From: Flavobacteriaceae bacterium
Lineage (GTDB): Bacteria; Bacteroidota; Bacteroidia; Flavobacteriales; Flavobacteriaceae
Assembly (NCBI GenBank): GCA_016744415.1
Contig: JADGEL010000001.1
Coordinates: 496,001 to 560,000 of the forward strand
Direction: 5' to 3'
Length of the DNA stretch: 64,000 bases
The notes below the pieces were generated by a model, which made no database searches, was not told where the DNA came from, and was given only the letters and a program-made list of their open reading frames with translations. This document shows positions 53,310 through 62,420 of this stretch, piece by piece (within the stretch, counting starts at the first letter, position 1; each line of letters starts with the position of its first letter). The position numbers and the translations under genes are program-made.

Positions 53310-55091
53310 TCAATTTGAAAATTCAACCAATTTACGTCGATAAACTGATAATAATTTTGATTTAGAAATGAATCCAAAATATTCTCCTCCTTTTATTACA
53401 GGTAAATTCCAAGCACCACTATATTTAAATTTTTTCATGATTTGCGCAACAGAGTCGTTGTCATAATCAATAATATCTGGAGAGCTATGCATCAATTCTT
53501 TTACTTTTACTTTCTCATACAAGTCCGTATCAAACATCATACTTCTAATATTATCAAGTAATAAAATTCCTAAAAATTCATTTTCATCATTCACCACTGG
53601 AAAATGATTTCGAGAAGATTTAGCTACAGCGTTTTTAAGTACATTTCCTAATTTCATTTCTGGAGTTAATGAAATAAAATTTCGTTCAATAATCTTATCA
53701 ATCTTCATCATCATTAATACATGACTGTCTTTATTATGTGTAATTAATTGTCCTTTTTTTGCCAGCTCAGATGTGTAAATAGAATTTGGAACAAAATATT
53801 TAGTAAACCCAAAAGAGATTGCTGCAACAATCATTAACGGAAGAAACAACTCATAACCTCCTGTTATTTCGGCAATTAAAAAAATGGCTGTGAGGGGTGT
53901 GTGCAAAACTCCTGCTAACAACCCTGTCATACCAACTAAAGTAAAGCTAGATTCGTCTACATGAAATCCAAACCCAATATTGTTAATAACCTTTGCAACA
54001 ATATTACCTATGGTGCTTCCCATAAATAGTGTTGGAATAAAAATTCCTCCTACACCACCTGCAGCAAATGTTGTTGTCATGGCTATTGCTTTAAAAAAAG
54101 TGATACCAACTAACAATGCAATTACAATCCAAATATTGGTTAAATCAGCATTAAATGGAGTTTGATTTAAGGCTCTAATATCGTTTCCTAACAACAAATC
54201 ATTCATCAAATCAAAACCCTCACCATATAATGGTGGAATGAAATAAAGCATTATACCAATGGCACCACCTCCAATTAATAATTTTTGAATTGGATTTTTA
54301 AATCGCTTAAAAAAATCAGTAATAAAAAAATACATTTTATTAAAATATACAGATGCTATTCCGGTTCCTACCCCTAGTATAATATAAAAGAATAAGTCTT
54401 TCATTTCGAAAGTGTCTTGTAAATCAAAACCAAAAAAAGAATCGGAGCCTAAAAATAAATAGGAGGTCATTATTGCCGAAACAGAAGCGAGTAATAATGG
54501 TATTAATGATACAAATGCTAAATCTAAACTAAAAATTTCTACTGCAAAAATAATGGCAGCTACAGGGGCTTTAAACATAGCGGCTAAAGAACCAGCGGTT
54601 GCACAACCAATAAGTAACATTCTTGTTTTTGCATTGATATGAAAAACTTGTGATATATTAGATCCTATTGCCGAAGCTACAGTAACAGCTGGCCCTTGAA
54701 GCCCAACAGACCCTCCAAAACCAACGGTTAATGGTGCAGCAATTAATGGTGCATAAATTTTAAAAGGCTTTATAATTCCGTTACGCCTAGAAATAGAATG
54801 AAGCGCTGAGGTTATACCGTGACTAATATTTTTTTTAAGAATGTATTTCTGAAAAATAAAAACCAGTGACAAGCCAATAATTGGAAAAATAAAATAAAAG
54901 GCAGATGAACCTTCAATGATTTTACCCTCTAGCAATGCCTGAATAAAATGTGTAATATTTTTTAGAGTTACAATGCCTAATCCTGCTAACAGACCAACTA
55001 ATACACTTAATATATAAACAAAATTCCTTTCAGAAATATGCTTGTATTTCCAAATCAAAAATTTACGAAGGAGTAAAGTAATTTTTGGCAT
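53310..55091 (-). CDS. ClC-type chloride channel/transporter with CBS domains
   Basis: A 593-residue protein: a ClC membrane domain (about 1-430) and a pair of CBS domains (about 455-585). Motifs are visible: VGFGGSVGLQGPAVTVASAIGSN corresponds to the GREGP motif, but the gating Glu (E148 of the E. coli protein) is Gln132 here. GIFIPTLFMGSTIG corresponds to GIFAPMLALG. Glu in FKAPVAAIIFAVEIF matches the internal proton Glu. The serine-filter GSGIP motif reads SHGITSALH. Gln at the gate is the very substitution that makes E148Q mutants lose proton coupling, so this may be an ungated anion channel. It heads a possible unit with the small membrane protein. Confidence 0.88.
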   Translation of the reverse strand: MPKITLLLRKFLIWKYKHISERNFVYILSVLVGLLAGLGIVTLKNITHFIQALLEGKIIEGSSAFYFIFPIIGLSLVFIFQKYILKKNISHGITSALHSISRRNGIIKPFKIYAPLIAAPLTVGFGGSVGLQGPAVTVASAIGSNISQVFHINAKTRMLLIGCATAGSLAAMFKAPVAAIIFAVEIFSLDLAFVSLIPLLLASVSAIMTSYLFLGSDSFFGFDLQDTFEMKDLFFYIILGVGTGIASVYFNKMYFFITDFFKRFKNPIQKLLIGGGAIGIMLYFIPPLYGEGFDLMNDLLLGNDIRALNQTPFNADLTNIWIVIALLVGITFFKAIAMTTTFAAGGVGGIFIPTLFMGSTIGNIVAKVINNIGFGFHVDESSFTLVGMTGLLAGVLHTPLTAIFLIAEITGGYELFLPLMIVAAISFGFTKYFVPNSIYTSELAKKGQLITHNKDSHVLMMMKIDKIIERNFISLTPEMKLGNVLKNAVAKSSRNHFPVVNDENEFLGILLLDNIRSMMFDTDLYEKVKVKELMHSSPDIIDYDNDSVAQIMKKFKYSGAWNLPVIKGGEYFGFISKSKLLSVYRRKLVEFSN

Positions 55092-55167
55092 TTATATTTA
55101 ATATAAATAATGTCGATTAGCTTTAAACTAAAGGGGTATAGGTTAGACTCCTAAAATGAGTTTTAAC

Positions 55168-55668
55168 TTACTCTTTATTAACGGCTATATTTTCGATGTC
55201 TCTATCAAACAAATACAAGCCTCCTTTATCGCTACCAATAATTTTAAACTTGTCTAAAATAGTTCTTGCTAAGGCTTCTTCTTCTGCCTGTTCAGAAACA
55301 TACCATTGCATAAAATTATGCACTGTATAATCTTTAGCCTCCAAACATTGAAACACTATTTTATTGACGTTGTTGGTAACAGTTTCTTCACTCTCTAAAA
55401 AGGTTGTAAAAATATCTTGTAAAGAATCAAATTCACTTTTTGATTTATCTAGTGCCGGAATTACCGCTTTTTCACCACGTTCATTAATAAATTTCACCAA
55501 CTTAATCATGTGCATTCGCTCTTCTTCTGATTGGCCAAAGAAAAAATTTGCGACTCCATTAAATCCGTTTATTTCTGCCCAAGAAGCCATCGATAAATAT
55601 TGCATAGAAGCATTTGCTTCTAATTTTATTTGCGAGTTTAAAGCCTCAACTATCGTTTTTGATATCAT
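55168..55668 (-). CDS. ftnA: Ferritin
   Basis: A 166-residue ferritin subunit, a four-helix bundle that stores iron. Ferroxidase-centre residues are visible in EANASMQYLSMASWAE (Glu and Tyr), QSEEERMHMIKLVKFINERG (Glu, Glu and His) and QWYVSEQAEEEALARTILDKF (Glu/Gln). No haem-binding Met typical of bacterioferritin is apparent. It starts at 55668 with MISKTIVEALNSQIKLEANAS. It is monocistronic, and I see no Fur box. Confidence 0.93.
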   Translation of the reverse strand: MISKTIVEALNSQIKLEANASMQYLSMASWAEINGFNGVANFFFGQSEEERMHMIKLVKFINERGEKAVIPALDKSKSEFDSLQDIFTTFLESEETVTNNVNKIVFQCLEAKDYTVHNFMQWYVSEQAEEEALARTILDKFKIIGSDKGGLYLFDRDIENIAVNKE

Positions 55669-55766
55669 AATAAAAAAGGTATTGCGTTTAGTAGGTGTAA
55701 AGTTAAAAAAAATCCCATTGCCAATAACTTGGAAACAGGATTTTAAAAATTTGTGTTTTAATGTTT

Positions 55767-56432
55767 TTATTCTACTATATAAGAATCTAATTTTTTAATC
55801 TTAATGGGAGGGGAACTACTACTAACAAATGATTCTGACTCGTAAATTAGTCCAATTCCATTTGAAAAATTTAAATTGTTTATTCCTGGTAAAATTTCTC
55901 CAGTAGCATTAACCTTCAAATAAATTTCCATATCCAAACATTCAAAATTACCAGCTTCAGTAGAGATAGTAACACTATTTTCATTTAATCTAGCATAAAA
56001 TGTCATATCACGTAAAGATGTATTTACGATTCGTTCTCTATAATCATTAGTTGTATACGCTATTTTTCCAGCATCCGTAATTAAATAACCTAAAGAATCT
56101 CTAAAAAACCTATGATATTCACCATTTGGTTGAACTAAAGTTGTACCAGGATTATCATTCCCAGAAATTCTTGATCTAAAATTAAAATATGTATTCCCGT
56201 TAATTTCAGTTCTAGCTACAATTTTAACTGAATCGATGATACCCATATAATCATAAGTATCATTAAAACTTCTATACTTGTAATATTTATATTCCCAAGT
56301 ATTCCCAACCGTTAAGGCGTAAAAATTATCTTCAATAGGATCTTCGGTTGTGACTTCAATTATTTCATCATTTGTATTACAAGAAGATAAAGTAACCCCA
56401 AAAGTAAGTAGTGTAAAAAGTAATCGTTTCAT
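55767..56432 (-). CDS. Putative lipoprotein, unknown function
   Basis: A 221-residue exported protein with a signal peptide ending LSSCNTNDE, giving a lipobox Cys and an acidic surface tail. The mature part begins NFYALTVGNTWEYKYYKY and is mostly beta strands with aromatic turns (NGEYHRFFRDSLGYLIT and AGNFECLDMEIYLKVNA). Its pattern (a calycin-like or lipocalin-like set of strands, WEYKYY motif) is often seen in Bacteroidota lipoproteins of unknown function. No family is assigned with confidence. It lies between ferritin (98 nt) and aspS on the same strand. Confidence 0.75.
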   Translation of the reverse strand: MKRLLFTLLTFGVTLSSCNTNDEIIEVTTEDPIEDNFYALTVGNTWEYKYYKYRSFNDTYDYMGIIDSVKIVARTEINGNTYFNFRSRISGNDNPGTTLVQPNGEYHRFFRDSLGYLITDAGKIAYTTNDYRERIVNTSLRDMTFYARLNENSVTISTEAGNFECLDMEIYLKVNATGEILPGINNLNFSNGIGLIYESESFVSSSSPPIKIKKLDSYIVE

Positions 56433-56547
56433 AGTAAGTTATTTGAGTTAGTGATTTTAAAACGGGCAAATAACTTTATTATTTTATATATCTCAGAGTA
56501 TAAAAAAATCCTGCTCAAAATTTAAACAGGATAATTTTATATAAAGG

Positions 56548-56572
56548 CCCTTCGACTACGCTTAGGGTGACA
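56548..56572. repeat. Fragment of a dispersed intergenic repeat
   Basis: CCCTTCGACTACGCTTAGGG-TGACA, one half of a common flavobacterial-type repeat with a short CCCT/AGGG hairpin, located 8 nt after the aspS stop. Confidence 0.5.
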
Positions 56573-56579
56573 ATTAATT

Positions 56580-58334
56580 TTATGATTTTAAATTGAGCTT
56601 TAAGCTTAACTCGGTCAGTTGCTCATCATCGATAGGAGCAGGTGCATCTATCATAACATCTCTACCCGAATTGTTTTTAGGGAATGCAATAAAATCACGT
56701 ATGGTTTCTTGCCCTCCTAAAATTGATACCAATCTATCCAATCCAAATGCCAAACCTCCATGAGGTGGCGCACCATATTCAAAAGCATCCATTAAAAATC
56801 CAAACTGTGCTTTTGCATCTTCATCAGAAAAACCTAAATGCTTTAACATAGTTGCTTGAATTTGCTTGTCGTGAATTCTGATAGAACCACCACCAATTTC
56901 ATTTCCGTTCAACACCAAGTCATAGGCATTTGCTTTTACATCTCCAGGATTGGTTTCAAGCAATTCTAATTGACCTGGTTTTGGTGATGTAAATGGATGA
57001 TGCATCGCATGATAATTCCCAGTCTCTTCATCTAGTTCTAACAATGGGAAATCTACAACCCAAAGTGGCACAAAAACTTTAGGGTCTCTTAATCCTAAAC
57101 GCTCTGCCAATTCCATTCTTAAGGCGCTCAATTGTGCTCTCACTTTATTTGTATCTCCTGATAAAATGCAGATTAGATCTCCTGTTTTGGCTCCAGTAAC
57201 TTTTGCCCATTTAGCCAAATCTTCTTGATCGTAAAATTTATCTACGGATGATTTGAAAGAACCATCATCGTTACAACGAGAATACACCATTCCCAAAGCT
57301 CCAACTTGAGGTCTTCTTACCCAATCAATGATTTTATCAATTTCTTTTCTGCTATATGAATTTCCTCCAGGAACTGCGATTCCAACCACTAATTCGGCGT
57401 TGTTAAATACCCCAAAATCTTTGTGTTGAGTTACTTCATTCAATTCGCCAAACTGCATTCCAAATCTAATATCCGGCTTGTCGTTTCCATACAAACGCAT
57501 AGCATCATCATATTGCATTCTAGGGAAATCTCCAACCTCAACTCCATTAATTTCTTTTAATAAATGACGTGTCATTCCTTCAAAAGCATTCAAGATATCT
57601 TCTTGTTCAATAAATGCCATTTCACAGTCAATCTGTGTAAATTCTGGTTGTCTATCGGCACGTAAATCTTCATCTCTAAAGCATTTTACAATCTGAAAAT
57701 ATTTGTCCATTCCTCCCACCATCAATAGCTGTTTAAAGGTTTGAGGTGATTGTGGTAAGGCATAAAATTGTCCTTCATTCATACGACTTGGTACCACAAA
57801 ATCTCGTGCTCCTTCAGGTGTCGATTTAATTAAATAAGGCGTTTCTACTTCAATAAATCCATCCGAAGATAAATAGTTGCGAACCTCTTGTGTAACCTTA
57901 GATCTGAAAATTAAATTCTCTTTTACAGGATTTCTACGAATATCCAAATAGCGATATTTCATTCGTAATTCTTCACCACCATCTGTGTCATCTTCAATCG
58001 TAAAAGGAGGTGTTTTAGAAGCGTTCAAAATAGTAAGTTCAGAAGCTGAAATCTCGATATCACCCGTTTCCATTTTTGGATTTTTTGACTGACGCTCAAT
58101 GACAGTTCCTTTAACTTGAATCACAAACTCACGCCCCAGAGTTTTTGCCATTTCAAAAACTGCAACATCCGTTCTTTCTTCATCAAAAATTAATTGTGTA
58201 ATTCCGTAACGATCACGTAAATCTACCCAAACCATAAAACCTTTATTCCTTACTTTTTGCACCCAACCAGCAAGTGTAACTTCTTCATTTACATTGGCTA
58301 AACGCAACGCTCCATTTGTATGACTTCTATACAT
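56580..58334 (-). CDS. aspS: Aspartyl-tRNA synthetase
   Basis: A 584-residue bacterial-type class II enzyme. The N-terminal OB-fold anticodon-binding domain (about 1-110: [26 protein letters not shown]) is followed by the catalytic core with motif 2 [21 protein letters not shown], and motif 3 [15 protein letters not shown] near the C-terminus. The GAD insertion typical of bacteria lies in between. The length is normal and the start at 58334 gives [17 protein letters not shown] short repeat fragment follows the stop. Charging is expected to be discriminating unless Asn-tRNA is made indirectly; gatCAB is not in the window. Confidence 0.96.
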   Translation of the reverse strand: MYRSHTNGALRLANVNEEVTLAGWVQKVRNKGFMVWVDLRDRYGITQLIFDEERTDVAVFEMAKTLGREFVIQVKGTVIERQSKNPKMETGDIEISASELTILNASKTPPFTIEDDTDGGEELRMKYRYLDIRRNPVKENLIFRSKVTQEVRNYLSSDGFIEVETPYLIKSTPEGARDFVVPSRMNEGQFYALPQSPQTFKQLLMVGGMDKYFQIVKCFRDEDLRADRQPEFTQIDCEMAFIEQEDILNAFEGMTRHLLKEINGVEVGDFPRMQYDDAMRLYGNDKPDIRFGMQFGELNEVTQHKDFGVFNNAELVVGIAVPGGNSYSRKEIDKIIDWVRRPQVGALGMVYSRCNDDGSFKSSVDKFYDQEDLAKWAKVTGAKTGDLICILSGDTNKVRAQLSALRMELAERLGLRDPKVFVPLWVVDFPLLELDEETGNYHAMHHPFTSPKPGQLELLETNPGDVKANAYDLVLNGNEIGGGSIRIHDKQIQATMLKHLGFSDEDAKAQFGFLMDAFEYGAPPHGGLAFGLDRLVSILGGQETIRDFIAFPKNNSGRDVMIDAPAPIDDEQLTELSLKLNLKS

Positions 58335-58396
58335 ATCTATCTTAAAAAATTGACTGCAAATTTAGTGATTAAACTAATGGTGTAAAAGATAGTTTC

Positions 58397-58404
58397 TATA
58401 TTTG
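58397..58404 (+). promoter_or_regulatory. TAnnTTTG -7 element of the small membrane protein gene
   Basis: TATATTTG, perfect match, 20 nt before the ATG at 58425. Confidence 0.58.
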
Positions 58405-58424
58405 TTTTAAAACCTGATGATTTT

Positions 58425-58775
58425 ATGCCATCTAGAAAAACCATACATCAAATCGCTACTTATTCGTTATTCTGTTTGTTGATTCTAACAGGTGTTTTGT
58501 ATGTTGTTTATTATGATGTAATGGTTCTATATTTTAAACGATACGGTTATCCCACTTATTTGATTTATCCTTTAGTAGGAGCAAAAATCATAGGGTCTTT
58601 TGTTATATTAAAAAGTAAAAATCGATTGTTGGTTGATTTTACCTATGCTGGATTTTTCTTCAATTTTGTGTTGGCTTTTTTTGTACATTTAATGGTGAGA
58701 GAGCTAGATCCGTTTCCAACAATTTCATTGGTGCTTTTGTTGACATCTTATTTTACCAGGGGTAATACGTCTTAG
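58425..58775 (+). CDS. DoxX-like small membrane protein
   Basis: A 116-residue protein with four membrane segments (about 8-29, 44-60, 68-88 and 95-113). The layout and the YPLVGAKIIGSFVIL segment with a conserved Lys resemble DoxX-like proteins, whose bacterial members are tied to redox or respiratory functions in some species. Exact function here is unknown. It has its own promoter and reads divergently from aspS; a cluster of repeats follows. Confidence 0.65.
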   Translation: MPSRKTIHQIATYSLFCLLILTGVLYVVYYDVMVLYFKRYGYPTYLIYPLVGAKIIGSFVILKSKNRLLVDFTYAGFFFNFVLAFFVHLMVRELDPFPTISLVLLLTSYFTRGNTS

Positions 58776-58804
58776 CGGTAAACGAAGTGACAAAGCAATC
58801 TGTT

Positions 58805-58854
58805 TGTCATTATCCTAGTGAGATTGCCACGTCGCTACTCTCCTCGTAATGACA
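58805..58854. repeat. Dispersed intergenic repeat (TGTCATTA ends)
   Basis: Terminal inverted repeat TGTCATTA/TAATGACA. The body contains GAGATTGCCACGTCGCTAC, a common chromosomal repeat in many bacteria. The bases just before it (58784-58800) echo the GTGACAAAGCAATC part. Confidence 0.6.
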
Positions 58855-58878
58855 TAATCTGAAAATTGAAATTATAGA

Positions 58879-58896
58879 TTCCCGTTTGCACGGGAA
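58879..58896. repeat. Hairpin repeat TTCCCGT
   Basis: TTCCCGT-TTGC-ACGGGAA, the same hairpin as within the repeats at 52987 and 60187; here followed by AAACA. Confidence 0.6.
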
Positions 58897-58906
58897 AAAC
58901 AATAAT

Positions 58907-58995
58907 TGTCATATCGAACGAATGTGAGATATCTCATTATTGTTGAATATTCGTTGTGCGATTTCTCAATCACTTACGTTCATTTCGAAATGACA
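58907..58995. repeat. Dispersed intergenic repeat with TCGAA ends
   Basis: Starts TGTCATATCGAACG and ends CGTTCATTTCGAAATGACA, so the ends are inverted copies. The inside contains GTGAGATATCTCATTA, a further small inverted pair. It stops about 20 nt before the rsmI promoter region. Confidence 0.62.
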
Positions 58996-59016
58996 TAATT
59001 CAAATTTTTTTCTTTG

Positions 59017-59024
59017 TAACTTCG
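59017..59024 (+). promoter_or_regulatory. Possible -7 element of rsmI
   Basis: TAACTTCG, one mismatch from TAnnTTTG, 19 nt before the ATG at 59044. No -33 TTG at standard spacing was recognised. Confidence 0.35.
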
Positions 59025-59043
59025 CATTTTAGAAAACGTACAA

Positions 59044-59715
59044 ATGTCCAAACTATATTTAGTTCCAACACCTATCGGAAACCTTGATGACATGACTTTT
59101 AGAGCTATTAAGGTTTTAAAAGAAGTTTATTTAATTTTAGCAGAAGATACCCGAACTTCAGGAAAATTATTAAAGCACTTTGAGATTGCTACACATATGC
59201 AATCGCATCATATGCATAACGAGCATAAGATGGTAAACAGAATTGTTGAGCGAATTAAAAACGGAGAAACTGTGGCTTTAATTTCTGATGCTGGAACTCC
59301 CGCAATTTCAGATCCTGGATTTTTATTAACGCGTGCTTGTATTGAAAACAATATAGAAGTGGATTGTTTACCTGGAGCAACTGCTTTTGTACCTGCTTTG
59401 GTAAATAGTGGGTTTCCAAATGATAAGTTTGTTTTTGAAGGTTTTTTACCTGTAAAAAAAGGACGACAAACACGACTTTTATTATTGGCTAAGGAAACTC
59501 GCACGATGATTTTTTATGAATCTCCTCATAAATTAGTAAAAACATTGGGGAATTTTGCTGAGTATTTTGGAAGTGATAGGCAGGTATCTGTTTCACGAGA
59601 ATTAACCAAATTATTTGAAGAAACTATTAGAGGAACCTCAACAGAAGTGTTGGCATATTATACCAACAAACCGCCCAAAGGTGAAATTGTGATTGTGGTT
59701 GCGGGGAAGAAATAG
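59044..59715 (+). CDS. rsmI: 16S rRNA (cytidine(1402)-2'-O)-methyltransferase
   Basis: A 223-residue SAM-dependent methyltransferase of the tetrapyrrole methylase fold that modifies C1402 of 16S rRNA. Visible are YLVPTPIGNLDDMTFRAIKVL, LAEDTRTSGKLL, SHHMHNEHKM, and SDAGTPAISDPGFLLTRAC, all RsmI-specific. It ends GEIVIVVAGKK; bacterial RsmI usually goes on for 50-60 further residues, so this is a short form like others in Bacteroidota. It is not evidently in an operon. Confidence 0.93.
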   Translation: MSKLYLVPTPIGNLDDMTFRAIKVLKEVYLILAEDTRTSGKLLKHFEIATHMQSHHMHNEHKMVNRIVERIKNGETVALISDAGTPAISDPGFLLTRACIENNIEVDCLPGATAFVPALVNSGFPNDKFVFEGFLPVKKGRQTRLLLLAKETRTMIFYESPHKLVKTLGNFAEYFGSDRQVSVSRELTKLFEETIRGTSTEVLAYYTNKPPKGEIVIVVAGKK

Positions 59716-59772
59716 ATAAATGTCATTCATGCGGAGTCAGAAATCTAAAAACTACCAGAACCACAAAATGGG

Positions 59773-59976
59773 TCAAATATCATTTTTAGATAAAAATTTA
59801 GGTTTTGATTTCTTTTCATAATTTCCAATAGCTTCAATTTTTGAATTGTCTAATTTAATTGATTCTCTAAAACGAGTCAATTTATATGATTCTTCAATTT
59901 TTGTTCTTATCGTCATTCCTATTTGAATGATGACATTTGTAATAATACATATTATTATGATTTCCAAATACTCCAT
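59773..59976 (-). CDS. Small putative membrane protein
   Basis: A 67-residue frame with one N-terminal hydrophobic segment (LEIIIICIITNVIIQIGMTI) and a basic, polar tail (TRTK-like KIEESYKLTRFRESIK and KKSKPKF). No family is recognised. It lies in a repeat-rich spacer, so it may be a remnant rather than a working gene; no perfect promoter was found in front of it. Confidence 0.35.
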   Translation of the reverse strand: MEYLEIIIICIITNVIIQIGMTIRTKIEESYKLTRFRESIKLDNSKIEAIGNYEKKSKPKFLSKNDI

Positions 59977-60070
59977 AATTTTAATTTTTTGCTAAACTAA
60001 TTCAAGTCAAATACTTTTTTAAGACAGACAAGTTTTGAAGAATTAACTCTTTAATTATATGGTTACAAAT

Positions 60071-60176
60071 GTGTACCCGTGTCCATTAAAAAAATAGGAC
60101 AAAAAAAAACACCTATAACTTTGAACAAAAATAGATGTTGAAAAAGTGTTTTACCGTTAACAATTTTGACAATTAA
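60071..60176 (+). mobile_element. Possible left end of a degraded insertion sequence
   Basis: GTGTACCCGTGTCC at 60071-60084 is followed by TGTCC/GGACA (60080-60101) as a small hairpin, a perfect -7 element TAACTTTG at 60116-60123, and an ATG at 60135 whose frame stops after 13 codons (MLKKCFTVNNFDN). This order, end sequence then promoter then start codon, fits the end of an insertion sequence cut off by deletion. No transposase motif is left, so this is uncertain. Confidence 0.25.
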
Positions 60177-60186
60177 TAGTATATGT

Positions 60187-60234
60187 TGTCATTCTTTTTG
60201 AATAGTCTAGATTCCCGTTTGCACGGGAAAGACA
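60187..60234. repeat. Dispersed intergenic repeat with TTCCCGT hairpin
   Basis: TGTCATTC at 60187, hairpin TTCCCGT-TTGC-ACGGGAA at 60212-60229 and AGACA at the end. It is 12 nt beyond the adenine deaminase stop and could serve as that gene's transcript end. Confidence 0.6.
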
Positions 60235-60246
60235 AAAAAGTATAAT

Positions 60247-61872
60247 TTATTCTATCTGTAAATCAACAAATTCAAATTTAGAGCCACTAAACAAGCCTTT
60301 ATCCGATAGTTTTAAATCAGGAATTACCAATAAGGCCATAAATGAAAGTGTCATAAATGGTGCTTTTAAATCAGAGCCTAATTCTTTTGCCATGGCATCA
60401 ATTTCTTGGTACGCTTTTCCAGTAGTCCAACCATCTTTATCGCTCATGATTCCTGCAACTGGTAGTGCCAAGGATTTTTGATATTCGCCATCAACAGCAC
60501 AAACTCCGCCTTTATTTTTTATGATTAAGTTTACCGCTTTGCAAATTTCTTCATCACTTGTTCCAACCACAACTATATTGTGGCAGTCATGAGCAACAGA
60601 ACTAGCGATAGCCCCTTTCTTTAATCCAATATTTTTAATAAAAGCAATCGATGGTTTTACATTCTGATAACGATTAACCACGGTCATTTTTAATATATCA
60701 TTTTCAACATCCGAAACTAAATTTCCATTTTCAATTATTGAATCAGCTTGAACTTCATTGGTTATCAATTGTCCTTCTAAAGCTTCAATCACTCTAATTT
60801 TATTTTCTGTTGCTTCTACACTAAAATCATTCACATATTTAAAATCAACATTGAAATTATTAGGAGATTCAAACGAAACCTGTTTAACAAATGATTGTCC
60901 ATTTTCTGCAACTAATTCTCCATCAATATATGTTTGTAAAACTTTGAAATTGGTCAAATCTTCTACCACAATAAAATCGGCGTCATCACCAATATTTAAC
61001 AATCCAACATTCATATTGTAATGTTTAACTGGATTGATACATGCCGCATTTAATACTTTAAAAACGTCAATTCCTTTTGCAACTGCTCGAGCACATAGTT
61101 GATTTATATGTCCAATAATTAAATCATCAGGGTGTTTATCATCAGAACAAAACATCATGTTTTCATAATATTCAGGTAATAAATCTATGAGGGCCTCAAA
61201 GTTTTTAGCAGCAGATCCTTCTCTAATTAAGATTTTCATTCCATAAGATAATTTCTCTTTTGCCTCATCATACGTAAAACATTCATGATCGGTAGAAATC
61301 CCTGCATCTATATATTTTTTAGCATCTGCACCTCTTAATCCTGGCGCATGACCATCAACTGGTTTTCCGAAATGTTTTGCCCAAGCAATTTTTTTGAGAA
61401 CTTCTTCATCATCAAATAAAACTCCTGGGTAGTTCATCATCTCCGCCAAATAGTTAATATCAGGAGAAGCCATTAATTCTTTAATTCCGTCAGAGTCAAT
61501 CACCGCACCGGCAGTTTCAAAAGAAGTAGCTGGGACACATGATGGTGCTCCAAAATGAAATTTTAGTGGGGCTTTTTTTCCGTTTTCTACCATATAATAC
61601 ACCCCATCTTTACCTAAAACATTTGCAATCTCATGAGGATCAGAAATGGTGGCAACAGTACCATGTAACACTGCGATTCTAGCAAATTCTGAAGGAACTA
61701 ACATAGAACTTTCTATATGAATATGAGCATCTACAAAACCAGGAAGAATATAATTTTTTACTTGATGCTCTTTTTCTACAACTTCTTTTATCTTTCCATT
61801 TTCAATACTTACTTCGGCTGAAAAAATACGCTTACTTAATATATCTACAAATTGCCCTTGAATCTTTTTCAT
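60247..61872 (-). CDS. ade: Adenine deaminase
   Basis: A 541-residue amidohydrolase that converts adenine to hypoxanthine for purine salvage. Motifs are visible: [14 protein letters not shown] with the HxH metal site, [47 protein letters not shown] with the Asp/His, and [12 protein letters not shown]. The C-terminal domain contains [12 protein letters not shown], a family-specific pair of His residues. The length and arrangement match the bacterial AdeC/Ade type. It lies alone between a repeat and the OsmC gene. A bacterium that salvages adenine would need hpt and a nucleobase carrier; neither is in the window. Confidence 0.94.
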   Translation of the reverse strand: MKKIQGQFVDILSKRIFSAEVSIENGKIKEVVEKEHQVKNYILPGFVDAHIHIESSMLVPSEFARIAVLHGTVATISDPHEIANVLGKDGVYYMVENGKKAPLKFHFGAPSCVPATSFETAGAVIDSDGIKELMASPDINYLAEMMNYPGVLFDDEEVLKKIAWAKHFGKPVDGHAPGLRGADAKKYIDAGISTDHECFTYDEAKEKLSYGMKILIREGSAAKNFEALIDLLPEYYENMMFCSDDKHPDDLIIGHINQLCARAVAKGIDVFKVLNAACINPVKHYNMNVGLLNIGDDADFIVVEDLTNFKVLQTYIDGELVAENGQSFVKQVSFESPNNFNVDFKYVNDFSVEATENKIRVIEALEGQLITNEVQADSIIENGNLVSDVENDILKMTVVNRYQNVKPSIAFIKNIGLKKGAIASSVAHDCHNIVVVGTSDEEICKAVNLIIKNKGGVCAVDGEYQKSLALPVAGIMSDKDGWTTGKAYQEIDAMAKELGSDLKAPFMTLSFMALLVIPDLKLSDKGLFSGSKFEFVDLQIE

Positions 61873-61930
61873 GAAAAATAAAATTTAAAAATTGTAAACA
61901 ATATTACGAAAAACCGACACAATATTTGCT

Positions 61931-61938
61931 TAATTTTG
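61931..61938 (+). promoter_or_regulatory. TAnnTTTG -7 element of the OsmC-family gene
   Basis: TAATTTTG, perfect match, 20 nt before the ATG at 61959. A TTG at 61902-61904 is 26 nt upstream, longer than usual. Confidence 0.5.
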
Positions 61939-61958
61939 AAACTTAATAAACTTATAAT

Positions 61959-62372
61959 ATGGCAAAAATAGAATTGAATTGGAAGGGTGAAAATTTGTTT
62001 GAATCTAACCAGGGTGATGGTAGTGTTACAATTGATAATCCCGTAGAAGGAATTGAAACTAGTGGTGTTCGTCCTAAGGCATTGATGCTAAGTTCACTTG
62101 CAGGATGTGGAGCGTTAGATATCGTTTCACTCTTAAAAAAAATGCGTGCTGAAGTAGATGATTTTAAAGTAGTGGTGACAGCTGAGTTGACTGATGAGCA
62201 TCCAAAAATATATAAAGATGTAGTGGTGAGCTATCAGTTTTTCGGATCGGATTTTAAAAAGGATAAGATTCAGAAAGCAGTTGATTTATCAGTTGAACGC
62301 TATTGTGGAGTGATGGAAATGTTTCGTAAATTTACAGATGTAACTGTCAATGTTGAGTATATAGAACAATAG
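61959..62372 (+). CDS. OsmC family protein
   Basis: A 137-residue OsmC/Ohr-type protein. The two redox Cys of the family are visible in SLAGCGALDIVSLLKK (about residue 50) and VERYCGVMEMF (about 114). Ohr-type members reduce organic hydroperoxides; without a clear Ohr signature this belongs to the wider OsmC group, so a peroxide role is likely but not certain. It is upstream of recJ by 48 nt on the same strand; the two may be co-transcribed. Confidence 0.88.
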   Translation: MAKIELNWKGENLFESNQGDGSVTIDNPVEGIETSGVRPKALMLSSLAGCGALDIVSLLKKMRAEVDDFKVVVTAELTDEHPKIYKDVVVSYQFFGSDFKKDKIQKAVDLSVERYCGVMEMFRKFTDVTVNVEYIEQ

Positions 62373-62420
62373 TCGTTCTAAGCTTATTTCAGAATATCAT
62401 CAAATAAATTGCTATAAAAA

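Larger units (their letters stand above)
59716..60246. other. 530-nt region of low gene density with relics
   Basis: Contains a half repeat (TGTCATTCATGCGGAG at 59721), a small ORF on the minus strand (59773-59976), a possible insertion-sequence relic (60071-60176) and a hairpin repeat (60187-60234). No tRNA or larger gene was seen. Confidence 0.5.

Noticed and set aside
52987-60234. Repeats considered as a CRISPR array
   Set aside because: Units are palindromic, unevenly spaced by genes and have no regular spacers; no cas gene is present.
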